Source of the DNA: Lyophyllum atratum
Lineage: Eukaryota > Basidiomycota > Agaricomycetes > Agaricales > Lyophyllaceae
Direction of reading: 5' to 3'
Length of the DNA stretch: 64,000 nucleotides
NCBI GenBank assembly: GCA_014905825.1
Contig: JACGCN010000001.1
Span: 62,001 to 126,000 of the forward strand
Part shown: piece after piece, positions 1 to 11,416 of the stretch
How the letters are laid out: each line of letters begins with the position of its first letter
Position numbering within the stretch: position 1 is the stretch's first letter
Notes under the pieces: model-generated
What the model was told of the DNA's origin: nothing
Seen by the model: only the letters and a program-made list of their open reading frames with translations
Databases searched by the model: none
Translations under genes and position numbers: made by a program

Positions 1-655
1 CATCGTACTCGTTGTCCGTGTGCTCTTGGCCGCTGGCCTTTTCGTTGACGTGTGCGCCGTGAGCACCCGTCTTCAGGGCTTTGGAAGGGAGGATTCCACG
101 AACGAACGTGCGGTTCTTCCGGGCCGTAGCGTTGGGATTAGCCCAGCCGCCCCCCGATAGCACACGGGTTGGGGTATGGTTGACACGGCGGTCGGACTGG
201 TGGCGTTTGACATCCTCGTATCCATCCTTGACTGCGGTGATGCCGAGGACGATAAGGAGTGGGAGGATGACGAGGCCGGGCGAGATGGTCGAGAACTTGT
301 TGAAGAACTGCAGAATGGCGATGCCGAGGAAGAAGCTGCGGGGTCGTCAGACGAGGAACATGAGGCATAGGGTAGCTCGCACGCACATATTAGCTATACG
401 CCTAAACTGCTCCAGGAGATTCCGGGGAAGAAAGGTAATGATAGTGTATTTGGATGTCAGGACCTGGTTTGTGGGGTAAACATGCTCAGGCTTCAGCCGG
501 CCCTTCTTATCCAGGCGGTCCTCGGGCGGATTCTCATTTACATATATTATGCGTCGTGGGCCGGGCTCCTTCTTGCGGACAAAGAGGTTCTCGACGTTGA
601 ATTCAGCGAGCCTGGCGTATGCGTTGCGGAGCTGTGGGAACACAGCCGGCGTCAT
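1..655 (-). CDS. P4-ATPase (phospholipid flippase), 5' part, runs off the left edge
   Basis: N-terminal portion of a type IV P-type ATPase that flips phospholipids to the cytosolic leaflet of Golgi, endosomal or plasma membranes. The start at 655 gives MTPAVFPQLRNAYARL. Exon 1 carries the family signature [15 protein letters not shown], just ahead of the first membrane segment. A roughly 50-nt intron (donor gtgcgt) joins it to an exon reading FFLGIAILQFF, then STISPGLVILPL and the conserved [17 protein letters not shown]. The phosphorylation, nucleotide-binding and later membrane domains lie outside the window. It is a close paralogue of the complete flippase at 13.1-18.2 kb on the same strand, sharing the KFSTISPG and [10 protein letters not shown] blocks. 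The class looks Dnf1/Dnf2-like, but that is inferred from N-terminal motifs only. Confidence 0.9.
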
Positions 656-1488
656 GGGAGAGGTCGTGGTCGTCGGGGGGTAGGTGGTGGAGAGAGGTTA
701 AGCTCGCACAGGGCGGCCAGTCATGGCAATGGGGGACACCACAAACGCCGTTGGTCGTAACTTTTCTCTCCGTTCTCAGCCCCGCTGACACACCACCATA
801 CATGACACACTTATGATGACCCCCGTCGTTTCATCATATCCCTCCCTCCGCTCAAAAATTCCGTTAAAAAAGCAAATCTATTCGCAATTCGTAGCAGTCT
901 GCAGCCCTGCATTTATGCATTCCCGCAGGAGGGACAATGAGCCGTTCTCGAACGTATTTCCCTGAGCTCACGCGATCGATCAAGGGGCTTGGAGCGTAAA
1001 CATGCTGCGTCAGCAACCAAACGAAATATGTAATTGATGCCGAATCCGTGTTTTTGCGCCGCCGTTTCCATATTCCGAACTTGTGAACCGATTCTCCGCG
1101 GCATAGCTGGCATAGGCTCTAGCAGAAACGCATGCATGCTATAATACCTCCAACCGGAAATTCTCCGATGTTGATAGCAAGCTTGCGTTAGTGGCAGCGC
1201 CCGGCTGTGTCAAGCTTCTCTTCTGCAGCACTGAAGCTTTCGTTTAGGCGAAGTGGCAATGGAAAACGAGCGTGGCCCCGGGTATGTATTATATCAAAAA
1301 GACGGGGTGGGGTGGTGACAAGAAGACAGCAAATAACGCAAAGTATAGAGTGAGTGGTAAAACAGTCAAGGGTAAGGGTAACAGGTAATTCCATATGCAA
1401 AGCTTGAAGAATGAGTGTTCGCAGTGGGTATCATTTTTATGCGCCTGCCAAACCGATCCAAGCGACCCAAAGACAGCTGGAGATGCGT
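656..1488. other. Intergenic, septin 3' end to flippase 5' end
   Basis: About 830 bases between two minus-strand genes. It should contain the flippase promoter and the septin terminator. Small open frames here show no family resemblance. I see no RNA gene or repeat. Confidence 0.5.
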
Positions 1489-3000
1489 CTACTGCTGGGC
1501 TTGCGCCGGGCGCTGGTTGACGCCCTCCTTGAGTGCGAGCAGCTGTTTCGAGCGGAACGCCTCGTAGTGGATTTGTGCCGTGGTCTCGATGAGGTCCTGC
1601 AAGTGGGTCCTACAGGGATAGTCAGTAAACGAGAGGCTATAGATTCAAAAGAAGAGCGTGCCTCGTGAGGAAATTGCGGAGGTTCATGAACTCGCAATGG
1701 TTCGGGTCCTCAACGTTGACGACACCCCAACGGTTCCTGCGTCCTCGGACAGACTTGCCATCGATGATGACATTGTTCTCCGAGCCGACAACAGCGAAGG
1801 GGATGATGTTCTACGGGCGAAGACACATCAGCCTCCAGGACGTGATGCCATGACAAGATAACTCACCCGGATAGCAGAGTTGAGCTGCACCTCCTCCTCA
1901 TCATCCTCATCCGTATCAAAGGGGTACAAACGAATGTTATCATACTGCAGCTCCTCCCTGATCTTCGCCTTGAACTTCTCTCGCTCCTCCGGCGTCAAGC
2001 TGTCAGACTTCGCGATCACGGGCACGACGTTCACGACCTCGCTCAGCTTCTTCATCACAATCACGTCGATGGGGCGCAGCGCGTGGCCTGTGGGGTTGAT
2101 GAAGTACAGGCAGCAGTGGATACGCGTGTCCTGGATGTAACGGTCACGCATCGCGGTCAGCTCCTTGCGGAGGTACGCGCTGTGCTGGTCTTTGATGTAC
2201 TTGACGATGGGGTCCCAGCTGTACGTGTCAGGGACGTAATAAGCTCACTAGAAGCGGAGAAGGCAGAAAAAGGGGGGGGGTGTTTGCGAACGCACCAGTT
2301 CTCGTTGTTCACCTGGTCTCCGTACCCCGGGGTGTCGACGATGTTCAGACGCAGCTTCACGCCATTTTCCACAATAACTATGAAAAAATTGAATGAGCTC
2401 GGGTCCACGTTTTGAACATCGTGTACACGTAAAAAAATGAGAAGCAACGAAGGTTTTAGGCAATACCCAACATAGGGTTAGGCATAACAGGCAGATAATA
2501 CGATCGAAAGGCGCCGAAACCGGAGAGAACAAGGGTATGAATGGAACGAGGTATGGCATTTGAGAGTGCAGGAAGGGGGGAGAACAGCATCAGACATACC
2601 ATGCGAAACAGCCTGAATCTCAGTCGTCTGCCTGACAGGCTCATCCGACGCGAAGCGGCCCTTCGAGTCAACAAGGTGCGACGCGAAGATGGTGTTGATG
2701 AGCGTCGACTTTCCCAGACCGGTTTGACCTGTTCATCCGTTCACGCAAAAGAGCAAAGGAACGAACACCCAGTACCATGCAACAGCAGCGAAAATGGAGC
2801 CGAAGAGGGAAGCACAACATAGAACACGCCAGGAAGGATAAAAACAAAAAAATTCAGCACATATACTGCTATGAGAACGAAAGACACGCACCGACGACGA
2901 TGACATTGAACTGGAACCCGCGCTTCAAGAGCTTGTGCTCAATCTGCTGGGTAATGCTGTCGAACCCGACATATGACTCCGCGCGGATTTCTTCAGTCAT
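1489..3000 (-). CDS. CDC10: Septin, CDC10 type
   Basis: GTP-binding septin that builds the filaments and rings marking septation sites. The start at 3000 gives MTEEIRAESYVGFDSITQQI, followed by EHKLLKRGFQFNVIVVG, the classic Cdc10 opening. An intron interrupts the P-loop, which resumes as GQTGLGKSTLINTIFASHL. The G3 motif is LNIVDTPGYGD, and G4 lies in VVPVIAKSDSLT. The septin unique element covers PFAVVGSENNVIIDG and GRRNRWGVVNVED. The last exon reads THLQDLIETTAQIHYEAF and ends soon after, without the C-terminal coiled coil of other septins, as expected for Cdc10. At least five introns were inferred, each at a conserved-protein junction. I see no lesion. Confidence 0.95.
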
Positions 3001-4011
3001 GGCTTATCCTTGAACCTAAGGGTATTTGAAAAGGAAAATAGAGAAAGGGAGCAGCGAGGAGGGAAGGAGAGGAAGGGGGAGGTGGAGACGGCGAACGACG
3101 TGGTTCGAGGATTTGGGCTTCTGCAGCTGGTGGCAAATTTGGCTTTGGCGCAAACAGATGTAAATATGGTGGTGGCTGCGAGGCGAAACAAATCAGGTCT
3201 CTCTCCTCTCTCTTTCTTATTCTTATCATAAACACCAAATCTTATCCTATAACTCTGACCTGCGAGGTAAAGACGCGGAATTCATATCTTCGTCTTTCTC
3301 AAGCTACACTCCTCGGTTAGCAATCCCAATCCTTTCTTCAGCCCACAATGACCTTGAACCTTGCCATGGACGCGCAGAATCCTTGAAGTCGGTGCAATTC
3401 TCGGCTCGGGAGTGCACTTTTTTTTACTTTTATCAAGTCTCCGCGTTAAATTTGAAGGTGAACGGGCAGATAATCATCTGAGCTGACCGCTGGCTTGTAT
3501 CTGAGATACAGGATATGAACACATACATATACCATCAGGTCGCCTTTTCCAACAACCGGCTTGCTTCTCTGGTAAATCCTACTGTAAATCTGTGCAGTGG
3601 TACGGCTAGATTGAAGTCGGGCTATTTATCCCTTCATAGTTCAAGATGGAATCCGCTTTCGCGGCCGTGGCCACCAAAGACGATCATTGAGCATCCACTT
3701 ACGTGTTCTGACGAAGCAGTTGTTGATAAACGCCCCAAGAAACGCCGTCCCGGACCTTCGCTGTGCTCACCCTTCGGCCCAGACCACCATGTCCTCTCAA
3801 GATGACAATTTTTGCCTCGGCCTTACACGCCGGACCCGTGCCTACGCTGGAGAAGCGCACCTAGTAGTTATTCTTGGAGTCCCTCCACATCCGCCCCAAG
3901 CGTCTCCTCGAAGGGGCTAGCATCCAGTGAAACTCTGATTCTCCATCTGGAGCTTGGTGGTTGGCGAATCGGTCTCCTTGCTACCTGCGCCGCTAGTCTG
4001 TAGACCTATCC
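3001..4011. other. Intergenic region upstream of the septin
   Basis: About 1 kb. The first 240 bases downstream of the septin ATG are purine/pyrimidine-skewed (ctctctcctctctctttctt near 3200) and probably hold the septin promoter. The rest has only short frames with no recognisable protein features. Confidence 0.4.
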
Positions 4012-4645
4012 TCATGGAACGAGCGAAAGGACTTTTCCCGGCTCGCCGATCCGCACTCCTCGGCCTTCTAGCATACTCATTTCCGCCACGTCCTCTCCAG
4101 TGTATTGGATGTCCTTGATCCTCCGCATTTCCCCTCCACGGTTGGCTAAGCTCTGATGAAGGAGGTCGCGTATCTCCGCAGCATCCCTTTGTTCCATGTC
4201 TTCAACCTCGACCTCAATATGTATTGGCAATCGGTCCGAGCTCCAATACAACACTGGTTCTGATACTGATCAGCCAGTAGAAAACACTCTAGCCGTATTT
4301 CCGATCTCACCTAGTCGGTTCAGCTTGGATTAGAACAAAAATTCGGTGTACTTGAAAGTCTTGCGTGAAGCAGTAGTGGAGCTCACCCTCGCACGACTCG
4401 ATGCCTTATTGTGCCTCGCCACTCCTGACTGTCACCAAGGGGTCTTCAGGTTCACCCTCCCTTTTGATGATGCCACCCCGCTGACCGAATATCTCAACGC
4501 TTCCGGCATTGAAGCCCCTACCTCGGCCGTTCTTCAAGGTTGGGACGTACAAAGCTGGCCTTCTTTCTGAATGATTACTCTCACCAACGTTGAGGCCACC
4601 GCTGCGAGGCTCCGTCCTCGCAACATACCATCCATCCATTTGCAT
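4012..4645 (-). CDS. Possible multi-exon orphan gene, not recognised
   Basis: Two minus-strand frames have protein-like composition. One at 4645-4406 begins MQMDGWYVARTEPRSGG and the other at 4254-4012 contains LPIHIEVEVEDMEQRDAAEI and ends GEPGKVLSLVP. A plausible intron donor (gtgaga, just before 4300) and acceptor (gtatcag, near 4258) lie between them, but I could not connect both frames without a break. The second frame is acidic/amphipathic and looks like real protein. No family is recognised. It may instead be a decayed gene, since the neighbouring sequence is repetitive. Confidence 0.22.
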
Positions 4646-4689
4646 GACTCATATCACCCCACTCTTTTCCACCATATCCGATTTACTAG

Positions 4690-5290
4690 ACTCTGCATCT
4701 CTATCGTTCCGTCACCCCTGATCGACTCTTGATGCCCCATACTACCTCGCGCGATCCTCATCACCACCTACGTCAGACATGGCCGGCTCGTTCTGCGACC
4801 CTACCCCGACACACCGAATCTTTCGCAGTGCTTCTCTGGAAACCTCTGGTCGCGGAAGTTCCCTGCGACCGTCCTCATTGACCACCATTCCTTCACTATC
4901 GTTCTCCGTTGAACCAGTCATCCGTTTGTTCTCATATCATCATCGTCACACCATCGCATCCGAGCCACTAGCTCTTGCATCGCCATCGTTCTGTTATCCA
5001 TGTTATCGGCTCCTTATGCCCCAACTACTTCTCACGATCCTCATCAACACCAGCCGACTGCCTCGGGCATGGGCGGCTCTTCCTGTGACCCCACTCCGCA
5101 TCCTTCGCGGTTCTTTTCTGGACACCTCTCGTTGCGAAAGTTCGCCTCGACCGTCCTCACCAACCACCATCACTTTACTACCGTTCTTCGTTGAACCCAT
5201 CATTCATTTGTTCTGCTATCATCATCATCATCATTGCATTCTCTCCCTTCATCGCTTCCACATCGCTATTCTGATTCCCTCTCATGTCTA
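4690..5290. repeat. Diverged tandem duplication, period 284 bp
   Basis: Two copies lie head to tail. Anchors such as atgcccca occur at 4732 and 5016, giving a period of 284. The copies share blocks such as gatcctcatcaacacca/gatcctcatcaccacct, tctggaaacctctggtcgcg/tctggacacctctcgttgcg and ttcgttgaacccatcattca/ctccgttgaaccagtcatcc. They have diverged by substitutions and small gaps. A 180-codon open frame runs across both copies (4779-5321) and shows the duplication at protein level, but its composition is low complexity and it is probably not a gene. Confidence 0.8.
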
Positions 5291-5473
5291 TCATATCACG
5301 CTATCATTTTGTCCACACTAGTACTAGTCACTCTATCTTCGCAGCCAAGTGGTGCTCAAGGCCCACTGGCGGAGACGTCATGCATTTTCCTTTTCAATCT
5401 TTCTGTCTGACTGTCAGCCATGCGGACTGTACATAGATCCATAGCTACAGGCGTCTCATTAACCCATCTGATT

Positions 5474-5673
5474 ACGACGTAATATGAGCAGGCACCCCAA
5501 GTCGATCCATGCCTTCAATAGTTCCATCACCGAGTCCATCCATTTCGTAGCCGGATACGATACTTGTCGCGACGCGACGTAATATGAGCAGGCACCCCAA
5601 GTCGATCCACGCCTTCAATAGTTCCATCACCGAGTCCATCCATTTTGTAGCCGGATACGACACTCGTCCTCCT
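5474..5673. repeat. Near-perfect 100-bp direct tandem repeat
   Basis: Two adjacent copies start with gacgtaatatgagcaggcac at 5476 and 5576, an exact 100-bp period. Over the first 90 bases only a few positions differ (ccatgcc/ccacgcc, ttcgtag/tttgtag, gatacttg/gacactcg). The high identity suggests a recent duplication. A minus-strand open frame (5726-5472) spans it and repeats KAWIDLG-like segments; I do not call it a gene. Confidence 0.9.
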
Positions 5674-5941
5674 CCAGTGCCAGTTAAGGTCGACGACTCA
5701 GAGAAGTTACCACGACCGTGAGTCAACTCAGATCTTGGGGAAAGTAGTTGGTCGGCATCATCACATTGACCTTGGCCTGGATCGAACGGGCTGGCGCACG
5801 ATTGATTTCAAGTTACTTCATATGAGAGTCCTTCAAGAATCCCGCTCTACCGTCAGGTCATTAGATAGGTCAGGCATCCTGGCTGGTGCTCTGATTTGCG
5901 AGAAACGCCCGGTCAGTCACTGTGATAAGAACGATTACTAG

Positions 5942-8042
5942 CTAGTAACTATCCCACGTATCAGCTTGCATAACCAAGGCCTTCGCCTCCTCGTTTCGAG
6001 GTCGGATACGACATTGAAAGGGGCTGGGTTGACTGTGGAAGAATTGATGGGTCAGAATGCCAGCAAAGAACGACGACATTACCTCGTGATACCGCAACTC
6101 AAGTTTATTTCGGGAGTAATTTCCTTGCCATCATCGCCAATAGCTTTCGAAATGTTAAATGTCGCCAAGATAGACGCCATGACGATCCAAAGACTAGCAT
6201 CAGCGAGATGACGCCCTGGACAGATCCTACTCTGGTTCTTAATCTGTCGTGATGAACACTGTAACGGAACATACCTGCGACCAAAACCAAAGGGTCCGTT
6301 GGGATGTGGTTCGTTATTTCCTTCTGGCTTGGGAAGATAGCGAGAAGGATCAAAGGCATGTGGATTTGCGTAAATCTTGTCATCGAGGGTCATACCCCTA
6401 GATACAAATCATGAATAAGCATCCAGATATCGTGCCATGACAGATGAAGAGAAGCTCACCTTGTATTTGCAATCATGAGTGACCCCGCAGGAATGAACAT
6501 TCCCCGGTATATATCATCCTCCATAGAACGGTGTGGAACGCCTGTAGGTGTATGACCAGTCGATGAAAAGGCTCGGCCAAGGCGCAATAGCAAACAGACT
6601 GACCTAAGGGAACGGCACCATACCACCTCCAAGATCGACGTCAGACATAGATAAGATCCCACGTGGGCATGCGCACCTCAAAGTCTCTTGTAAGACGCAC
6701 TCCACATATGGCAGTGAACTCCTGTCGGCGAATTCGGGAAGGCGTCCACTTTCTGGGCTTGGACCTGGCTTTCTGGATGAAGCATCATGGCTAGAAAGAA
6801 AAACGACATAGTAGACCATGTCTAGACAAAGGTATGATCAGACAATTCCACAGGGCTGGGAGATAGCCCACCGTTTCCGCGCCAGCGCAATACATTACAC
6901 CAGCAGCGCCCTGGATGTCCAAGGTGGCATTAGGATCGTCAGAACCTTCACAATGCAAAGCCTCCAGATGATAAGATAGGAATGACGGCTTTGCTGTGCC
7001 TTTTGCCTAGTGCGACGATCAGACATAGAAATAATGCTGGGAGAAGAGTCAGGGACCATTTCCTTCTTGATATGCTCAAAGGGGTACTGGTGCATAGTGT
7101 CGATCGAGACTTTATTGTCGCGAGCAAACCCTGCATAGTACGCGCCTGGGAACCAAGCGGGAAAGTATTGCACTTGTTGACGACGTGAATACTAGGAGCT
7201 AAGATAAGTCGACAAATGCGAGACCCACGGATTGGGAAAAAGTCTACGGGTGTGCCCCCGGGTGGTCCCATGTTGCTGAGCGCATGGCTGACACCTTCTG
7301 TAACGTATACATAAGGATCATCGTCCGACGTGATTTGATGTCCGTAGGCAATCCTTATTATAATCGCAGTCGAGAACCTTTACATAGTGGTCACACTTAG
7401 GACCTGGGCGGAGAAATATAGAAATAGACTTTCCTTCGTATGAAATTATTTCGATTAGTTTCATCCGACAAGAGGTTTTGGAGGAAAACATGAGCCTCTC
7501 GAGTCTGGATGGGCTGATATGTGATACACTTGTTCACATTGAGGTAATGGTGCAACATCCTTCGGTGTTTCTGGAATATTTTGCCGTAGCCCGTAAACGT
7601 GAGGGACCTCACCCATCCCATGCTGTTTGTGAATTAGAGCGGAAATTTAGGAATGGAACATTGCTTCATACAGTTCGAATAAGATAAACCTAGGTCTGTC
7701 ACTATAATTCGCGCTCCTCTTATCCAGAAGGTCCACGGCGGCCTCAACGCTATTCAAAACGATGATTGGCCTCCCAAGAACATGAAGATACATTACATCG
7801 CCTGGCTTCCGGAATTCAGCAGGTGTGTTAGGTGTGCGTGTGAGTGATTGAAACGCACCATAGGTCTTTCCCAACTCATAGTACAGATTTTCTTGATTCT
7901 CCGGCGGTATCTGTCGCAAATGACCAATGATTGGTTCAGCTGGGGGTCCAGGTGGCAGAGGAGGATGTTTCTTGCGCGTAGCCCTGATCCAGAAGAAACT
8001 TATGGCTACAACACTGAAAAGGATGGGGAGGATTTGAGACAT
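5942..8042 (-). pseudogene. Cytochrome P450 gene, probably recently inactivated
   Basis: Microsomal haem monooxygenase of the basidiomycete O-methylsterigmatocystin-oxidoreductase-like type. The start at 8042 gives an N-terminal anchor (MSQILPILFSVVAISFFW) and the proline hinge PPLPPGPP. Later landmarks are the I-helix GVMYCAGAET, the K-helix ETLR and FDPSRYLPKPEG. The haem loop FGFGRRICPGRHLADAS is split by an intron after RR. The end is QADTWDSY at 5942, after a 50-nt intron at 6033-6082. Two defects break the model. The intron after NFIRR has GA instead of GT at its donor (7433-7432), and without splicing the frame soon stops. Around 6751, about 22 nt are missing between SQVQAQ and SGRLPEFADR, shifting the frame. 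All other junctions splice cleanly, so the damage looks recent. Confidence 0.85.
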
Positions 8043-8689
8043 CGTTGTACGAGGCGGATGAGGATAAGAAATGCACGCACCCTATTATACACCAGCTGAA
8101 TGGTACACTTACTCCATTAATTCTCATGGTCTGCAGAGCAGCTTGGTGACATAAACCTAGAATTCGTTCCCAATTAGACAACTCGCTGTCAGGGAACTCA
8201 ATAGTCAGAAGCGCTTAGTTCCCACCGAAGGATCGGATGATGATACGACACAGCTTCTGTCTTCTGTCTTCAAGTGGATGTCCCTGCGACGTATATATGC
8301 GTATGTTCGAGTGACTGCCACGGTAATTCGGTTGCGCTTTGAGGCCGCTCTTATTGTACATGTTGACAGAACAGCTGCCGAGACGGTCGGGAAGTATGAC
8401 ACCATCTATTGCATGGACCGTTGCTTAGCGGGTAGCTCAAGTCTGTCTTGATAAACGATAAGCATGTACGTCATTATCAGGAGGGAAGCGGCGCCCAATA
8501 CTTACTCACCAAGATAGCAGCCTGCCCATGGAGTTATGGGTGAGGGGGCATCTTCCCGAACGTCATGGAAGATCAGGGCCACTTCAAAAACAGGGTTTGA
8601 ACCGTGCCTTGTTATGTCCAGGAACCAGACCCATAAGAGTTAGCCAGCTTACACCGATGCACAAAGTTCATTACCAATTAAAATATCCC
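8043..8689. other. Intergenic, P450 promoter side
   Basis: About 650 bases upstream of the P450 start. Short frames on both strands have no family features. I see no repeat or RNA gene. Confidence 0.4.
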
Positions 8690-9210
8690 ACGAAAACAAG
8701 TGACTTCGCCGCTTCAGTTCGAGGGCATATTCGACACTGGCATGGATTCCATTGGCTTGGAGGGCAAGACATTTGTTACAAAAGTACGAGTCAAGGTTTA
8801 CCAAGATACATACCTCGTTATACGGCAGCTGACCGAGAGCTCAGGTGTGTATTCGATTCTTTGCCGTCATTTCCGATGGCTTTACATACACTGATGGTGC
8901 TAGGGTGGATACCAAGGCGACCCAGAGGCTGACACATGCAAAATGTCGCCGAGGGCAGATTCTAGTCCACGATGAGGTCGAATCAGCTCCGCAGTTCTTC
9001 CAGGAAACCGCTTCGCACGTACCTGCGATCAACGCTAACAAGGCCGGTGGGATACGGCTCGCCATGTTCTTCTGGCTTAGGAAGGTAACGAGAAGGATTG
9101 AAGCTGTGTGGATCGTGGTATCAGGGTACTAGTAGGTCCTCTCCGTCGACTACAGTCATACCTCTAGCCTCTTGTACACCTCGCTTCTGCCTGCCAACGG
9201 GCCATCGGGA
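8690..9210 (-). pseudogene. P450 relic, C-terminal part only
   Basis: Minus-strand remnants of a second P450. In order: FNPSRYLPKPEEHGEP (near 9100), a degraded haem region where FGFGRR has become VSVDRR, then ICPRRHFACVSLWVALVSTL (family norm ICPGRHFADASLW). Next, in another frame, come VCKAIGNDGKE and the C terminus CRICPRTEAAKSLVF near 8700. Frames change at least once, there are stops between blocks, and the glycine after the haem cysteine-proline is arginine. No N-terminal half is recognisable. It resembles the P450 immediately downstream, so it is probably an older tandem copy that has decayed. Confidence 0.75.
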
Positions 9211-9252
9211 GGAATAAATTTAGAATTGAATCAGTAGGGTAGCCATCCATAG

Positions 9253-9800
9253 CTAGAAATACCGAAGATACTTTTCACGGCAGCGGTTGCCTGAAACTTG
9301 AAGTTGGAAGAAGATACCGCTTATGTAAAGCCGCTTGGAAGAGGACGCCGAAAGCCTCCTCGAGAAGGGATTCGCCGTCCTTGCGGACTTCGGCGTAGAG
9401 CTTTTCCGCGTCGTCGTAGACCATTCCGCTGTACTGAGCATGTAAGTCTTGGAAAGCGATGATGATTGTGAAACGTACATTGCGGAACCGGGAAGAACTA
9501 AGTTTGGAGCGATGTTCAGTCAACGGCAACCTTCAGGAGTCCCAAAATGGTGGCTTACCATCATGGACTTGAGAATATGCGTCAGCATTCGATCCTCACG
9601 TTCACCAGAACGGTTGAGGCTTACATTGCTTGAAAAAAACCTTCTCCCACGAATCATCAATAGCCTGCTTGGGATACACATAATCCTTCTTGTGCAGCTT
9701 ATACAGCGACGCCAACGTCGCTACATGCTGACACCCAACTCGTCAACTCCGGTATATACTCCAAACCACGAAAACGTACCTCCACATCACGAAGCAGGAT
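9253..9800 (-). pseudogene. Unidentified coding remnant, weakly cullin-like
   Basis: Minus-strand fragments with protein-like composition: LASLYKLHKKDYVYPKQAID followed by DSWEKVFF near 9690-9630, and QDLHAQYSGMVYDDAEKLYA plus EVRKDGESLLEEA near 9450-9350. The order of a DxWEKL-like segment followed by an F(E/Q)xLYxxxYxMVLxxxxEKLY-like segment recalls the N-terminal repeats of cullins. That resemblance is from memory of the family and is weak. Frames are interrupted and no later cullin domain follows. It may be a transposed gene fragment. Confidence 0.25.
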
Positions 9801-10861
9801 GTCGGAGTGCCTGTTCCCTTTCTTGATCGATCCTACAGGCGGGTCGTCACCACTTGAATGAACACCGAAAAAATGAAAAGAAGGGCCGCACCACGAGAGG
9901 CATACGTCCCACGATGAAACTAAACCAAAGTCAGAACCATATCACAACCAAAAAGGGAAACGCCAACCTCGAGGTACAGTTCCCCATGCCTTCAATATCA
10001 GCATAAACCGTCAGCGATGTCGATATTCCGCGATTCCATTATCGGATTCATTGCTCACCCAGGCCAAAAGCATTTATAATGTCAAGACGCGACCACTGCC
10101 TACCCTTTCTCGATTTTCTCATAGATGTCATGGCCCACAGGCGTTTGGGAGTGATAAGTCGTAGAGAAAGACAGGACGCACAAATCATATTATGCACTGT
10201 GGTCAGGGGGCGGGTCCCTGGCCGCCCAGACTCTCTTAGAATACACAAACAGCGAGTACATTTATATAAGCGGCTTTTTTCTTGCTCTGAAGACGTAGTA
10301 TGGTGAGCCTTGTGGCAGGGATAAACCCACTGGGACGAAGAGTAGACGACGAGGCGTGCTATCTTGTATACTCGAACACCTTGGAAGGAGCAAGAGGACG
10401 CCCAACTTTTTTGCGCACTTGTCAGCAGCAGCGCGGATTCGCAACAAGCATAAACAACCTCCTCGTCTGCCCTTCGGTGTGGCTAGCCGTGCTGCTATTC
10501 AAATACATCCTCTCATGGCTCAAGCGCTCATGACGCAGGAGATCGCACTTAGTCGGAAATCTGAAGGCTTATTGTTAAAGAAATGTGTAGCAGGATCATA
10601 GCATAATGAGCGTCAAACGAGTAATCATCCTCCATTCCCTCTTCGGAAGATTCAGAGCAGAACGTCAGTAAATTGTTGGTTGAACTTGGAATTTTCTCTC
10701 ACTCCCCCGAAATTATAAGTTGTCGTTTTGATCAAAGAGAGCTAGCGCTCAGTTAGAAATGGTAACACACAGTAGATGCTTAGTCCTGTCTAGATTCCGA
10801 CAGGTTTTGCACCTGGACGGTCATCGAAGAAAGTAGCAGTGGCCAATACACGATTACACAA
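9801..10861. other. Gene-poor interval
   Basis: About 1.06 kb. Several overlapping short frames on both strands, none with recognisable motifs. No repeat or RNA gene seen. Confidence 0.4.
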
Positions 10862-11416
10862 TTACATGCCAGATAACGATGGATGAGAAAAGAAAATTGA
10901 AGCGCAGGGGTATCTAGAATATATTGGACAATCAATGAGCTCCAACAGAAAGTCAAGGTCGCAAGGAAGACAAACGACGCACCAATCGGGGCATGGCTTT
11001 ACCCAAAACGGGGGCTGGTCTGTTGCCAAAACCTCCTGGACCGTTCTGACGAGTTCCACGTCCATTCCCCGCTGCAGCTCCTCGGGCGTCGCGTTTGTCG
11101 TGACGAAGATTGCTGAGGACGAAATCCTGCGATCACCATCCGTGGGAATGCTTCCTAATCTGCACATGGGCAGCCGCCTCAAAATGTGCATTACAGTGCG
11201 TAAGCGTCGGTTGTCCCTGGGGGCGGCCTCGCCGACCCCCAATTTGAACCCGTGGAAATCCGCCCAGCGGTCCTGTTCCTCCGCGTCAAATGGAAAGGCG
11301 AGAGCTCGGAGAGCCACGCGAGGCCCGAGTCTGCGATCACGGTTGAGCAAGCGTGGCGGTGTGGGGAGCTCGCATGTCGAATGTGGCTCTGGTTCGCCGC
11401 TCTGGCTGTGGTCCAT
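10862..11416 (-). CDS. Hypothetical protein, single exon, 184 aa
   Basis: Not recognised. The frame opens MDHSQSGEPEPHSTCELPTP and holds RDRRLGPRVALRALAFPFDA and ADFHGFKLGVGE. Its C-terminal half is rich in Cys/Trp/Pro (PPFWVKPCPDWCVVCLPCDL). Composition is protein-like and it has no predicted signal peptide or membrane span. It lies head to head with the gene starting at 11633, leaving a shared promoter of about 215 bases. The overlapping plus-strand frame (10935-11504) is Ser/Arg-rich and looks like its shadow. The cysteine cluster could bind metal, but no known zinc-finger spacing is clear. Confidence 0.5.
   Translation of the reverse strand: MDHSQSGEPEPHSTCELPTPPRLLNRDRRLGPRVALRALAFPFDAEEQDRWADFHGFKLGVGEAAPRDNRRLRTVMHILRRLPMCRLGSIPTDGDRRISSSAIFVTTNATPEELQRGMDVELVRTVQEVLATDQPPFWVKPCPDWCVVCLPCDLDFLLELIDCPIYSRYPCASIFFSHPSLSGM

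Noticed and set aside
4779..5321. 180-codon plus-strand frame, His/Ser/Pro-rich
   Set aside because: It is explained by the 284-bp tandem duplication, is low complexity, and has no recognisable domain or splice support.
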